DNA of 64,000 bases from Alistipes sp. (GTDB taxonomy: Bacteria; Bacteroidota; Bacteroidia; Bacteroidales; Rikenellaceae), in the NCBI GenBank assembly GCA_022767745.1, contig JALENN010000006.1, positions 310,001-374,000 on the forward strand, read 5' to 3'. Shown in pieces: positions 44,838-53,908 of the stretch. Position numbers and translations under genes: made by a program. The notes beneath the pieces are model-generated. The model was not told the origin of the DNA and made no database searches. It saw only the letters and a list, made by a program, of their open reading frames with translations. The first letter of the stretch is position 1. The number at the start of each line of letters is the position of its first letter.

Positions 44838-45449
44838 ATGCTGTTACAGAAGAGATTGAAACCCTATACGCTGATACTGGCGTCGCAGTCGCCGCGCCGC
44901 CGTCAGCTGCTCGCCGACGCGGGCTTCGAATACACCCTCGCCGAGCGTTTCGAGTGCGAGGAGCGCTACCCCGCCGACCTGGCCGCCGCCGAGGTGGCAC
45001 CCTACCTCTCGCGCCTGAAGAGCGAGGCCTACCCCTGGGCCCTGGCCGAGAAGGAGATACTGCTCACGGCCGATACGGTCGTCATAGCCGCCGGCCGCGT
45101 GCTGGGCAAGCCCGCCGACCGCGACGGCGCCGTCGAAATGCTGCACCTGCTCTCGGGCTGCGCCCACGAGGTGGTCACGGGCGTGACGCTGCGCTCGGCC
45201 ACGCGCTCGGAGACATTCGCCGCACACTCGTCGGTGCGCTTCCGCCGCCTCACCGACGAGGAAATATACTACTATGTCGACCGCTACAAGCCCCTCGACA
45301 AGGCGGGCAGTTACGGCATACAGGAGTGGATCGGGTATGTCGGCATCGAGGGCATCGAAGGCTCGTTCTACAACGTCATGGGGCTGCCCGTGCAGCGTCT
45401 CTACTGCGAGCTGGAGGCATTCCTCGACGGGGAGCAGCAGGCCCGCTGA
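44838..45449 (+). CDS. maf: Maf-family nucleoside triphosphate pyrophosphatase
   Basis: A 203-residue house-cleaning pyrophosphatase, likely acting on dTTP/UTP or modified nucleotides. ILASQSPRRRQLL is at 14-26, LLTADTVVIAAGRVLGKP follows, then the C-terminal YKPLDKAGSYGIQEWIG and IEGSFYNVMGLPV. Length is normal. The substrate class (YhdE versus YceF type) is suggested as YhdE-like by the IQEWIG segment, but not proven. Confidence 0.95.
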   Translation: MLLQKRLKPYTLILASQSPRRRQLLADAGFEYTLAERFECEERYPADLAAAEVAPYLSRLKSEAYPWALAEKEILLTADTVVIAAGRVLGKPADRDGAVEMLHLLSGCAHEVVTGVTLRSATRSETFAAHSSVRFRRLTDEEIYYYVDRYKPLDKAGSYGIQEWIGYVGIEGIEGSFYNVMGLPVQRLYCELEAFLDGEQQAR

Positions 45450-45497
45450 CCCGACCGCGACACACGACCGACCTAAAACCCACTACACCACGATGAC

Positions 45498-47573
45498 ATG
45501 AAAACCCGAATTATGCATATCGCGCTCCTGCTGGCGGCAGCGTTCGCCGCGGAGCTCAGCGCACAGCCCCTGCCGCAGGCCGACCGCAGGCTGGGCAATG
45601 CCCGCATAGTGGTTGCGGGCGACACCATCACCGCCAGCACCGGCAAGGTGGAGCGGCGGTGGGTACGGCAGCAGGAGGGACTGGCAACCGTATCGCTCAG
45701 GGACCTGACGACGGGCCGCGAGTGGTGCAAGCCCGGCCTCGGCGCAGGCCCCGACTGGGACCTCCCGGGACGTATCGGCCGCGGCTCGCGCGCCGAGCTT
45801 GTATCCGTGCAGGTAGACAAGGCCAACGACGACGGCTTCACGAACGACTATCTGGAGGTCGTAACGCGCTTCAGGTACGACTCGGCCCGTCTGGAGATAG
45901 AGCACGTCGTATGGGTCTTCCCCGACGCCCCGGGCATAAGGACACAGCTGCGCGTGAAGGCCCTCGATGGCTTCGACCCGACGGGTCTCCCCGAGGCCGA
46001 GACCACGCGCAACTACTACGGCAACACGATGGCCGTGCCGAGCGCCCGCACCGAGTACCTGCCCCTGGACTACAGCGTGTGCAACCGCCGCCGCTACTGG
46101 GGTTACTACAACGACCCCGGCACGCGCCACGACCAGAGCCGTGACATGCTCCGCGAGGAGGTCGTGGAGGGCTTCCCCGTCTTCCAGAGCGAGGACATAC
46201 ACTGGGCCAGCGGCATCAGCACCGAGTACGGCGACAGCGCCGACGAGGGCGTCGTCGTAGTGAAGGAGTCGCACAAGTGCGTCAACCAGCAGGGACACTA
46301 CACGGGGAGCTTCTACGTGGGCCCGCAGGGGCTGCGCGTCACGGGGTGGGGCCTCAAGCCCGACGAGATAGAGACCGGCCGCTTCCGCGACTGCTGGGCC
46401 AGCTGGACGATACTCTTCCGCGGCGGCAACGACGGCATGCAGCTGGCGCTGAAGAGCTTCGACCGCAAGCGCTACCCCGTCTTCCCGCAGCGCGACATGA
46501 TGATGATATGCGACACGTGGGGTCCGGCAAACCCCGGCGGCGCACAGTTCGCGCAGGAGGAGTACCTGCTCAGGGAGATACCCCTGCTGGCCGACCTCGG
46601 CATCGACGTGCTGCGCATCGACGACGGCTGGCAGATAAACCCCTGGGGCGGCGACAAGGAGGTATTCCGTCCCAGCTACCCCGACAAATGGGAGAACATA
46701 ACCCGCGCATGCCGCAGCAACGGCGTAAGGCTCGGCCTGTGGGTGGCCATACAGCGCGCGCGGCAGGAGGACCTAATGGCGAACCTCAAGGAGGCCGGCA
46801 TCGTCACATGGAAGGTCGACTTCGACCACCTGAACAACAGGGCCGCCTTCGAGAACCGTTTCAGGAACATACGCGAGCTGATGAAGGCGGCATGGATGAA
46901 GACCCAGTTCTCGTTCTGCCCCGAATATGCCGACCCGCGATACGGCTGGTACTACGCCAAGGAGTACGGCAGCATCTACTTCCAGAACATACAGGAGGCG
47001 CTGCCCGAGCACCTGATAATGGTGCCCTACCACGTGCTGCGGCAGCACTGGCTCATGTGCAAATACTTCAACAGCAACAAGCTGCAGGTGATGCTGCAGA
47101 ACCCCAAGCGTGTCGACGGCCGCTACAGCGACGCCCCGCAGCACGGCCACGCCTACTGCTTCGCCATGGGTCTGCCCTTCATACCCGTATTCTTCCAGAG
47201 CGCGCAGTACCTCGACGACGAGGGGCGCAGCGAGCTCAAGCAGCTCATATCGACATACCGCGACAACCGCCGCAAGATGTTCGAGTGCTACACCTTCCCC
47301 ATAGGCGACATGCCCTCGAACGGCAGCTGGTCGGGGTTCCAGATGGCGGACGAGTCGCAGCGCGAGGGATTCATCCTCCTCTTCAGGGAGATGCACAACG
47401 CCGAGGCCCAGCGGTCGGTACGGCTGAAGTTCCTCGCCGGCAGGCGCGTGCGGATAAGCGACCTGCGCAACGGGCAGTCGTCGGAACAGCAGGCCGACGC
47501 CGAGGGCAACATGACGTTCACGATAAACGACCCGGCCGACTTCCTCTTCCTGCGTTACAAGGTGGTCGATTAA
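45498..47573 (+). CDS. Secreted GH36-like alpha-galactosidase
   Basis: A 691-residue exported protein; the signal peptide includes HIALLLAAAFAAELSAQ. An N-terminal beta-sandwich (about 30-330) precedes a TIM barrel: DTWGPANPGG, VLRIDDGWQINPWGGDKEVF, GLWVAIQRARQ, and TWKVDFDHLNNR, where KVD fits the GH36/raffinose-synthase nucleophile motif. A small C-terminal beta domain follows. Alpha-galactoside cleavage is likely but not certain, since clan GH-D members vary. The hairpin downstream closes the operon side. ATG 45513 is an alternative start. Confidence 0.82.
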   Translation: MKTRIMHIALLLAAAFAAELSAQPLPQADRRLGNARIVVAGDTITASTGKVERRWVRQQEGLATVSLRDLTTGREWCKPGLGAGPDWDLPGRIGRGSRAELVSVQVDKANDDGFTNDYLEVVTRFRYDSARLEIEHVVWVFPDAPGIRTQLRVKALDGFDPTGLPEAETTRNYYGNTMAVPSARTEYLPLDYSVCNRRRYWGYYNDPGTRHDQSRDMLREEVVEGFPVFQSEDIHWASGISTEYGDSADEGVVVVKESHKCVNQQGHYTGSFYVGPQGLRVTGWGLKPDEIETGRFRDCWASWTILFRGGNDGMQLALKSFDRKRYPVFPQRDMMMICDTWGPANPGGAQFAQEEYLLREIPLLADLGIDVLRIDDGWQINPWGGDKEVFRPSYPDKWENITRACRSNGVRLGLWVAIQRARQEDLMANLKEAGIVTWKVDFDHLNNRAAFENRFRNIRELMKAAWMKTQFSFCPEYADPRYGWYYAKEYGSIYFQNIQEALPEHLIMVPYHVLRQHWLMCKYFNSNKLQVMLQNPKRVDGRYSDAPQHGHAYCFAMGLPFIPVFFQSAQYLDDEGRSELKQLISTYRDNRRKMFECYTFPIGDMPSNGSWSGFQMADESQREGFILLFREMHNAEAQRSVRLKFLAGRRVRISDLRNGQSSEQQADAEGNMTFTINDPADFLFLRYKVVD

Positions 47574-47596
47574 CGGCACGGCAAGGGCCAAAACGG

Positions 47597-47644
47597 CGAA
47601 GCGTGTCAGGCCGTCCCTCCGGGGATTTCGCCTGACACGCTTCG
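47597..47644. terminator. Bidirectional terminator between the GH36-like and ProXp genes
   Basis: A perfect 15-bp stem: CGAAGCGTGTCAGGC (47597-47611) with GCCTGACACGCTTCG (47630-47644), with short T/A tracts beyond each arm. It separates convergent genes. Confidence 0.85.
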
Positions 47645-47668
47645 TTTACCCTTACGCCGCCGCGGACG

Positions 47669-48226
47669 CTACAGCCCTTCGCCGCCGGCCTCCCCGCCGT
47701 CGTCGTACAGGGAAATATATTCGTAGGTGTTGCCCACGGCCGTGAGGTAGCGGGCGAACATCTCCTGCGAGATGACCACCGTGGCCGTGTTGTCGTTGGG
47801 GTGGAAACTCAGCGACGGGTAACGCAGCAGCGTGCGGTCCAGAAACAGGTGGACGTGGTTCTCCGTATCGTTTATCAGCCCGAAGGGCGACACCGACCCC
47901 GGACGCAGTCCCAGGTAGCGGTCCATGCGCTGCTCCGAGGCAAACGACAGCTTGCCCTGGTGCAGGCGGTGCTCAAGGTCGTGGATGGCGAGCTCGCGCT
48001 CGCAGTCGAAGACCACCAGATAGTGGCGGTTGCCCTTGTGGTTGCGGAAAAAGAGGTTCTTGCAGTGCTTCGACCCGTCGTTGTGCCAGTAGCGGCGCGC
48101 GATCTCTATGGTCGGGGCCTCGGGGTGGTCGTACGCCTCATACTCTATGGCGTGCGAGCGCAGGAACTCGAACACCCGCGCGCGGCGCGCGGCCCTCGCT
48201 TCGGTGTCGGCGGTCATGTTCTCCAT
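47669..48226 (-). CDS. Prolyl-tRNA editing-like deacylase (PrdX/ProXp, YbaK fold)
   Basis: A 185-residue member of the INS/YbaK superfamily that clears mis-charged tRNA, most likely Ala-tRNA(Pro) by the ProXp-ala route. The catalytic Lys region GSKHCKNLFFRNHKGNRHYL, plus SFASEQRMDRYLGLRPGSVSPFGL and HLFLDRTLLRYPSLSFHPN, are typical. It is free-standing, not fused to ProRS. It is the last gene of the minus-strand run that begins at 50891. Confidence 0.9.
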   Translation of the reverse strand: MENMTADTEARAARRARVFEFLRSHAIEYEAYDHPEAPTIEIARRYWHNDGSKHCKNLFFRNHKGNRHYLVVFDCERELAIHDLEHRLHQGKLSFASEQRMDRYLGLRPGSVSPFGLINDTENHVHLFLDRTLLRYPSLSFHPNDNTATVVISQEMFARYLTAVGNTYEYISLYDDGGEAGGEGL

Positions 48227-48257
48227 CTCTTAAAGCCTGAAATCAAACCCTGAAACC

Positions 48258-48797
48258 CTATCGCGACGCCACTCCCATGACGCCCATCGTGTCGCAGCAC
48301 CACTCGCCCTGCGCGCGCAGCGTCTGCTCGACGATGTCGCGCACGGCGCCGTGGCCCCCGGCGAACTCCGAGACGTAGCGCGCGGCCTCGACCACCTCGC
48401 TGCAGGCGTCGCTCGGGCATACGGGGATGCCCACCATCGACATGCACTCCAGGTCGGGGATGTCGTCGCCCATGTATATCGTGTCGGCCAGGTCGATGCC
48501 GTACTCCGCGGCGAACTCCTCCAGCGCCTCGCGCTTGTTCATGCAGTTGAGATACATGCGCGTGACGCCCAGACGCTCCATGCGGCTGCGCAGCAGGTCG
48601 CCGCGGCCGCCCGTGATGATGCACACCTTGTAGCCGCGGCGCACGGCGTAGGCCACCGCATAGCCGTCCTTGGCGTTGTACTTGCGCAAAAAGTCGTTGC
48701 CTCCGTCGACGGGGATTATGCCTCCGTCGGTCAGCACGCCGTCGACATCGAATACGAAGGCGCGCGTGCGGGCTATATCTTCCTTGAAGTTTCCCAT
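48258..48797 (-). CDS. kdsC: 3-deoxy-D-manno-octulosonate 8-phosphate phosphatase KdsC
   Basis: A 179-residue C0-type HAD phosphatase producing KDO for LPS inner core. VFDVDGVLTDGG carries the nucleophile (Asp17) and the acid/base Asp19. CIITGGRGDLLRSR and YMGDDIPDLECM supply motifs II-IV. The length is typical of tetrameric KdsC. Its 5' end overlaps the DUF2520-like gene by 25 bases. The start MGNFKED is chosen because the HAD motif follows at the family distance. Confidence 0.93.
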   Translation of the reverse strand: MGNFKEDIARTRAFVFDVDGVLTDGGIIPVDGGNDFLRKYNAKDGYAVAYAVRRGYKVCIITGGRGDLLRSRMERLGVTRMYLNCMNKREALEEFAAEYGIDLADTIYMGDDIPDLECMSMVGIPVCPSDACSEVVEAARYVSEFAGGHGAVRDIVEQTLRAQGEWCCDTMGVMGVASR

Positions 48798-49567
48798 ATA
48801 TATTCGGTTAAAAGTCGGTAAATGTCCCTCTGCAGCGGCTCGTCGGCCAGCATCGCCCCGTGGCGCGCGGCCACCGTCATGTCGCCCCTCACGGCGGGGC
48901 CCGTCTGCCCGCGTCGCGGGTGCGGCAGCGACATGGCCTTGCGTGCCGTCTCCTCGATGAGCGGGTAGAGCACCGACGGCGGCAGCGACTCGCGTTCGGC
49001 CAGGCAGTCGGCCGCCATCGAGTAGAGCGCGTTGACGAAGTTGCAGGCCAGCACCCCCGTCAGGTGTATCGTCCGCCGCCGCGCCGACGATGCGCGGTAG
49101 ACCGCACGGCTCAGACGCGAGGCGAAGGCCTCGAGACGCTCCGTCACCCCCTCGCCGGCACCCTCGACGAAGAGCGGCACGCGCGAGAAATCGACACGCC
49201 GCCCCGCCGTGAAGGTCTGGAACGGGTAGACCACGCCGCAGGCATCCCATCCCGCGTCGCGCAGCACATCCACCCCGACGCTTCCCGCCGTGTGCGCCAC
49301 GACGGCACCCGCCACGCGCGGCAGCGCCGCCGCCACGGCGGCCACGGCGCGGTCGCTGACGGCCACAAGGTAGAGGTCGGCCGCAGGGGCGTCGCCTATC
49401 GGGCCGTGCCACACGCCGCCCGCCAGGGCCGCTATTTCGGCCGCACGCACGCCGTTGCGTGCCGCCACGCCGCGTAGGCACAGCCCCTCGGCCGCGGCTA
49501 CGGCCACGGCCAGGGCCTCGGCAACGTTGCCGCTGCCCACAACCACTGTATCACATATCGGTTTCAT
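48773..49567 (-). CDS. Rossmann-like DUF2520-type protein
   Basis: A 264-residue protein with an N-terminal NAD(P)-type Rossmann fold (VVVGSGNVAEALAVAV) and a C-terminal helical DUF2520 domain (HLTGVLACNFVNALYSMAAD, LIEETARKA). The pattern resembles ketopantoate reductase and F420-oxidoreductase folds. The role in Bacteroidota is not established. It overlaps kdsC (25 bases) and the BrkB gene (about 17 bases), which suggests tight co-expression. An ATG three codons upstream (49576) is possible. Confidence 0.85.
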   Translation of the reverse strand: MKPICDTVVVGSGNVAEALAVAVAAAEGLCLRGVAARNGVRAAEIAALAGGVWHGPIGDAPAADLYLVAVSDRAVAAVAAALPRVAGAVVAHTAGSVGVDVLRDAGWDACGVVYPFQTFTAGRRVDFSRVPLFVEGAGEGVTERLEAFASRLSRAVYRASSARRRTIHLTGVLACNFVNALYSMAADCLAERESLPPSVLYPLIEETARKAMSLPHPRRGQTGPAVRGDMTVAARHGAMLADEPLQRDIYRLLTEYIWETSRKI

Positions 49568-50891
49568 CGTTTCCATTCATCAGGTCGACAATCCTCACGT
49601 TGCGGTCGCTCGCGCGCGTCACGCCCTTGAGCGTCTCGACAGCCTCGGCGCTGCGGCGCAGCTCGCGGTTCAGGCGCATGTCGATGGTGTCGCGGCCGAA
49701 GCCGTGCGAGTCCACCGCCTCGAGCACGTCGTAGACGCGCAGCTGCGATATGTCGCGCGCGGGGGCGTATTCGAGTCCGTATTCGGTGCCCTCGGTGCGT
49801 ATCTCGTTGAGCATGCGCGAGCGCACCAGCGTGAAGAGTATGTTGTTCATTATACGTGTCGGCACGTCGAGGCGGTCGCGTATCTCGGCAAACGACACCG
49901 TGCCGCGGCCGTCGCGGAAGGCGCGCGCCACGAGCACCACCACGCCCAGCATCAACTTGCGGCGGCAGTCGTAGCTCACGAGCAGCGACTCGCGCTCCTC
50001 GTCGAAGCGGGCGACGTTCTGGTAGGCGAACGACAGCTCGCCGCCCAGCAGCAGTATCTCCCACGACATCTGCATCCACAGCAGGAAGAGCGGCAGCGCG
50101 GCAAAGCTGCCGTAGATGGCGTTGTAGGAGGTCATCCACCGCTGCAGGTAGACATATCCCCACTGGAAGAGCATGAAGGCCGTGCCGGCGACGATGCCCG
50201 CCGTCAGCGCCGACGAGAACCGCACCTTGGTAGCGGGCAGCACCACGTATATGAACGAGAATATGAACCACGTCACCACCAGCGACCCCACGCGCGTGAG
50301 GGCCTCGAGCAGGGGCGAACCCGCCACACCGAGGATATCGGTGGCGTAGCTGCCCATCGACGAGAGTATCACCCACAGGATGGGGACCACCACCACGACG
50401 GCTATGTAGTCGCTGTACTTGCGCGCGGCGCTGCGCGTGCTCTTCACCTCCCATATGTTGTTGAAGGCGTCCTCGATCGACCCGAAGACCTTGATCACGG
50501 CCCAGAAGAGTGTCAGCACACCCACCAGCGCCACCCATCCGCCCTGCGTGCGGGCGAGGGCCTTCTGCGCGAAGTCGACCACGTAGTCGATCACCTCGGG
50601 GCTCTGCGGCAGCGCCTCGTAGAGGTTCTGCTCGAGGCCCTCGGCCAGGCCGAAACCCTTGACCACGGCAAAGACCAGCGCCACCATCGGCACCAGCGAC
50701 ATGAGGGTGTAGAAGGTGAGCGCCGCACTGCGCACCATCGTGCCGTGCGACGAGAGTCCCTGCACCGTATAGAAGAGGAGTTTGTACTGCCGCACGGCCC
50801 AGCGCGCCACCGGGTTGCGGTAGTCGTCGGCCCTCTTGCGGAAGATCGTGTCGGTGAAGAATGTGATTATCTCGCTCAGTCGCATCGGCAT
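49551..50891 (-). CDS. YihY/BrkB-family inner-membrane protein
   Basis: A 446-residue membrane protein: six hydrophobic helices in the BrkB domain (about 55-300), with family blocks RSAALTFYTLMSLVPMVAL, YGSFAALPLFLLWMQMSWEILLLGGEL. A C-terminal cytoplasmic winged-helix-like region (about 320-446; VSFAEIRDRLDVPTRIMNN) is typical of Bacteroidota members. Once called RNase BN, the family is now treated as of unknown function. It heads the run BrkB, DUF2520-like, kdsC, ProXp. Confidence 0.92.
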   Translation of the reverse strand: MPMRLSEIITFFTDTIFRKRADDYRNPVARWAVRQYKLLFYTVQGLSSHGTMVRSAALTFYTLMSLVPMVALVFAVVKGFGLAEGLEQNLYEALPQSPEVIDYVVDFAQKALARTQGGWVALVGVLTLFWAVIKVFGSIEDAFNNIWEVKSTRSAARKYSDYIAVVVVVPILWVILSSMGSYATDILGVAGSPLLEALTRVGSLVVTWFIFSFIYVVLPATKVRFSSALTAGIVAGTAFMLFQWGYVYLQRWMTSYNAIYGSFAALPLFLLWMQMSWEILLLGGELSFAYQNVARFDEERESLLVSYDCRRKLMLGVVVLVARAFRDGRGTVSFAEIRDRLDVPTRIMNNILFTLVRSRMLNEIRTEGTEYGLEYAPARDISQLRVYDVLEAVDSHGFGRDTIDMRLNRELRRSAEAVETLKGVTRASDRNVRIVDLMNGNDETDM

Positions 50892-50992
50892 GGATATTTT
50901 CTGCGAATATACGGAAAATTACCCGAAAAACATCCGTCACGGCGCAGAGCATTGGCCCCACGCCGCACACGGCCGCCGCGACGGCGCCGCCG

Positions 50993-51361
50993 CTACTTCA
51001 TGAAGACGAAATATACCGCCAGCACCAGACAGGCGAACGCCGCCAGATGGTTCCAGTGCAGGGCCTCGCCGCGGAAGGCCACCACCGAGAAGATGGTGAA
51101 GATCACCAGCGTGATAACCTCCTGTATCACCTTGAGCTGCATGAGCGAGAAGGGACCGCCGTTGCCGGCGAAACCGATGCGGTTGGCCGGTATCTGGCAC
51201 GAGTACTCGGCCAGCGCGATGCCCCACGAGAAGAGGATCACGGCGAAGAGCGGCCACGACGAGATGACCTTCATCTGTTGCAGTTTGAGGTGGCCGTACC
51301 ATGCGAACGTCATGAAGATGTTCGACACGACGAGCAGTAGAATGGTGTAAAGTGCTTTCAT
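50993..51361 (-). CDS. DUF486 family small multidrug-resistance-like membrane protein
   Basis: A 122-residue inner-membrane protein with four hydrophobic helices, beginning MKALYTILLLVVSNIFMTFA. WYGHLKLQ, PLFAVILFSWGIALAEYSCQ, IPANRIGF and LKVIQEVITLVIF match DUF486 exactly in order. Transport is likely by fold (DMT), the substrate unknown. It has its own TATCTTTG element (51415-51422). Confidence 0.93.
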   Translation of the reverse strand: MKALYTILLLVVSNIFMTFAWYGHLKLQQMKVISSWPLFAVILFSWGIALAEYSCQIPANRIGFAGNGGPFSLMQLKVIQEVITLVIFTIFSVVAFRGEALHWNHLAAFACLVLAVYFVFMK

Positions 51362-51414
51362 TGCGCGATTTGTTCTGTTCGGCAGGCTCCCCGTGCGGGG
51401 GCCTTTCCGGGGCG

Positions 51415-51422
51415 CAAAGATA
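51415..51422 (-). promoter_or_regulatory. -7 element TATCTTTG for the DUF486 gene
   Basis: A leftward TAnnTTTG match 54 bases upstream of the ATG at 51361, between the DUF486 and comEC genes. Confidence 0.55.
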
Positions 51423-51480
51423 GTTCTTTTTTCGGCCCGATGCACACCGTACCGCCCCGCGGCGGCGAAAAAACGGGCCC

Positions 51481-53037
51481 TCAGCGCCTGTCGCGGCTCC
51501 ACAGCCACAGCGTGAAGAGCGCCATAGCCGCATAGGCGGCCGCGACGGCCGCACCCTCCGCCTGACGCTCCACCACCAGCGCCCCGCTGCGGGCACACGC
51601 CCCCACCAGCGCCTCGAGCCACCCGGCGGCCGTGCCCGTCACCCACGCCGCCACGGGTTGCAGCGGCGGCAGCGGCAGCAGCACCCACACCAGCGCCGAC
51701 GCCACGACAACGCCTCCGAGCAGCACTGCCACGGGTCCCGCCGCCACGCTCCACAGCGACACCGTGCCGAAGAGATACGACACCAGCGGCGCGGTCGCCA
51801 CGCTCGCCGCCGCCCCCATCACCACGCCGCCCCACGCCCAGCGCAGCAGGCGGCGCCACGACCGCCGCAGCCAGTCGGCCACGCGCTCGCGCCGCGTGTG
51901 GGGGATGGTGAATATGGCCGGGGGAGGACGCCGCGTCGTGCGGCGGAAGAGGGGCACGCCCCACTCGATGATGGCCGCCACCGAGAGGAACGAGAGGCGG
52001 AAGCCGGCGTCGTAGAACGTGCGCGCATCGAACAACAGCATCAGCCACGCCGTCAGCGCCAGCGAGTTGAGCGAGTCGAAGCGCACGGTTGCGGCCATCG
52101 CCGCCTGCAGCACCGAGAACATCGTCGCGGCACGCACCACGCTGGGCGAGAATCCCGTCACGGCGGCATAGGCCCATATGGCGGCCACCGCCAGCAGGCA
52201 ACGCCACGCATATCCGTAGCGCAGCAGCGGCACCCACCACAGCAGCAGGTTCACCACCACGAAGACGAACCCCACGTGCAGGCCCGACACGGCCAGCAGG
52301 TGCGACGTACCGCCCCGCGCGTGCATCTCCCTGATCGCGGGCGTGAGGCCCGAGCGGTCGCCCACGGCCATCGCCGCCACCACGGCTTCGGTCTCGGGCG
52401 CCAGACCCAGGCGCGAGATGCGCTCCACGGCCCCCTGCCGCAGCCGCCGCGCCCACCCCGACGGCATGGCCTCGCGGCGCAGCACGCGCGACGGGTCGAG
52501 CCTGACGGTGCCCGCCACACCCTGCCGCAGCATATACCGTCCGTAGCCCTCTGCCGCAAAGGGGCGCAGGCGGCAGAGCGCCTCCACGCGCTCGCCCTCG
52601 CGCAGCGCCAGCGACGCGGGCGCCGTTATGCGCACCGTGGCACCGCTGCGCTCCACACCGCCGCCATCCGCCGCAAAGGCCACGATGCGCCCCTCGGCCG
52701 TCATACTGCCGTCACGCCGCGACGTGATCCCGTCCACGGCCAGCTCCATCACCCGCTCGCCCGCGGGCAGCGGCGGCCAGGGACGTATCTCCACGGCACA
52801 CCACCCCGCCATCACCATCGCCGCGGCCAGCATGGCGTCGGCCCCGGCGCCCCGCCGCAGCCACACGGCCCACGCCACCGGGACGACGAGGCCGACCGCC
52901 ACGCACCACAGGGGCAACGTCCAGCGGTCGGCCACAACGATACCGACAATCAGGGGCAGCAGCGCCTTGAGCATGGGCGCAGAGTCCATGCGGCGCGATA
53001 TGTTTTCAAGCCTCACGGCATATCTCCCGCCAAACAC
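51481..53037 (-). CDS. ComEC/Rec2-family competence membrane protein
   Basis: A 518-residue polytopic protein. An N-terminal DUF4131-like OB region (about 70-190) precedes the competence domain: AMAVGDRSGLTPAIREMHARGGTSHLLAVSGLHVGFV is split across the conserved helix start, and SPSVVRAATMFSV follows. It lacks the C-terminal metallo-beta-lactamase domain of Gram-positive ComEC, as is usual in short Bacteroidota versions. It should form the inner-membrane DNA channel. MDSAPML at 52989 is an alternative start. Confidence 0.92.
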   Translation of the reverse strand: MFGGRYAVRLENISRRMDSAPMLKALLPLIVGIVVADRWTLPLWCVAVGLVVPVAWAVWLRRGAGADAMLAAAMVMAGWCAVEIRPWPPLPAGERVMELAVDGITSRRDGSMTAEGRIVAFAADGGGVERSGATVRITAPASLALREGERVEALCRLRPFAAEGYGRYMLRQGVAGTVRLDPSRVLRREAMPSGWARRLRQGAVERISRLGLAPETEAVVAAMAVGDRSGLTPAIREMHARGGTSHLLAVSGLHVGFVFVVVNLLLWWVPLLRYGYAWRCLLAVAAIWAYAAVTGFSPSVVRAATMFSVLQAAMAATVRFDSLNSLALTAWLMLLFDARTFYDAGFRLSFLSVAAIIEWGVPLFRRTTRRPPPAIFTIPHTRRERVADWLRRSWRRLLRWAWGGVVMGAAASVATAPLVSYLFGTVSLWSVAAGPVAVLLGGVVVASALVWVLLPLPPLQPVAAWVTGTAAGWLEALVGACARSGALVVERQAEGAAVAAAYAAMALFTLWLWSRDRR

Positions 53038-53056
53038 CGCCCCCGCAGGTTACATG

Positions 53057-53833
53057 TCAAAGGAAAAGTTCGCTCTCGCGGCGCTCCGAGCACACCTTGC
53101 GCAGCATGGCCGTCACGGCCGCCATCTTCAGGCGCGAGATACGGCGCGCACCCTCGGGGCACACAGCCACGCACGCCATGCACGAGATGCACTTACCGGC
53201 ATCGACCTTCCGCACGTCGTCCGCCGCGATCGCCCCCACGGGACAACGCGCCGCGCAGGCGCCGCACCCGGTGCACGAGCGCGTCGGCTCGGGTACAAGC
53301 CCCACGCGCTTCGACTCGCGGTAGGGACGGTTGCCCGGCAGCGGCGACAGCGGGCCCGCGGCCCCTGAGGCCAGACGCTCCGCGATGCGGTCGGCATACC
53401 CGCCCAGACGGCGCACATCCTCTTCGTCAGGACGCCCCGCACCGTAGCGGCGCACGATCGAGTGCTCGGTCACGGCCGCCACGGCCGCCACCACGCGGAA
53501 CCCCGCAGCCGTAGCCACATCCTCCAGCTCGGCAATCGTATCCTCGAAGGCGCGGTTGCCGTAGGCGCACACCAGCACCGCACGCGCCCCGCCTCCATCG
53601 ACTGCGGCCAGCCGCTCCGCCGCCACCGACGGCACACGCCCGCCGAACGACGGCACGGCGATAACGGCAACCTCGTCGCCGCTGCACGACGCCCCGCACC
53701 ACGCCCCCTCGCGGCGCATCAGGTCGAGGGTGCGGCTCCCGCACCCGAGGCGTTCGGCCAGCCGCCCCGACACCACATCCGCAGCCCGCCGGGTAGCGCC
53801 CGTGGGGCTGAACACAATCTCACAAATATTCAT
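53057..53833 (-). CDS. EFR1-family flavodoxin-ferredoxin protein
   Basis: A 258-residue electron carrier. The N-terminal flavodoxin-like domain (ICEIVFSPTGATRRAADVV) is followed by a C-terminal 2x[4Fe-4S] ferredoxin: CTGCGACAARCPVGAI and CISCMACVAVCPEGA. EFR1 proteins are common in anaerobes; the redox partner is unknown. It lies 20 bases upstream of comEC and is the last host-like gene before the phage cassette. The ATG 53833 opens the flavodoxin fold directly. Confidence 0.92.
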   Translation of the reverse strand: MNICEIVFSPTGATRRAADVVSGRLAERLGCGSRTLDLMRREGAWCGASCSGDEVAVIAVPSFGGRVPSVAAERLAAVDGGGARAVLVCAYGNRAFEDTIAELEDVATAAGFRVVAAVAAVTEHSIVRRYGAGRPDEEDVRRLGGYADRIAERLASGAAGPLSPLPGNRPYRESKRVGLVPEPTRSCTGCGACAARCPVGAIAADDVRKVDAGKCISCMACVAVCPEGARRISRLKMAAVTAMLRKVCSERRESELFL

Positions 53834-53908
53834 ACGCGTAATTTTTTCGTCCCGGCTGCCCGGCACCTGCCCTGCCGCCGGGGTATGACGTGTAAAATTA
53901 CGAAAAAA

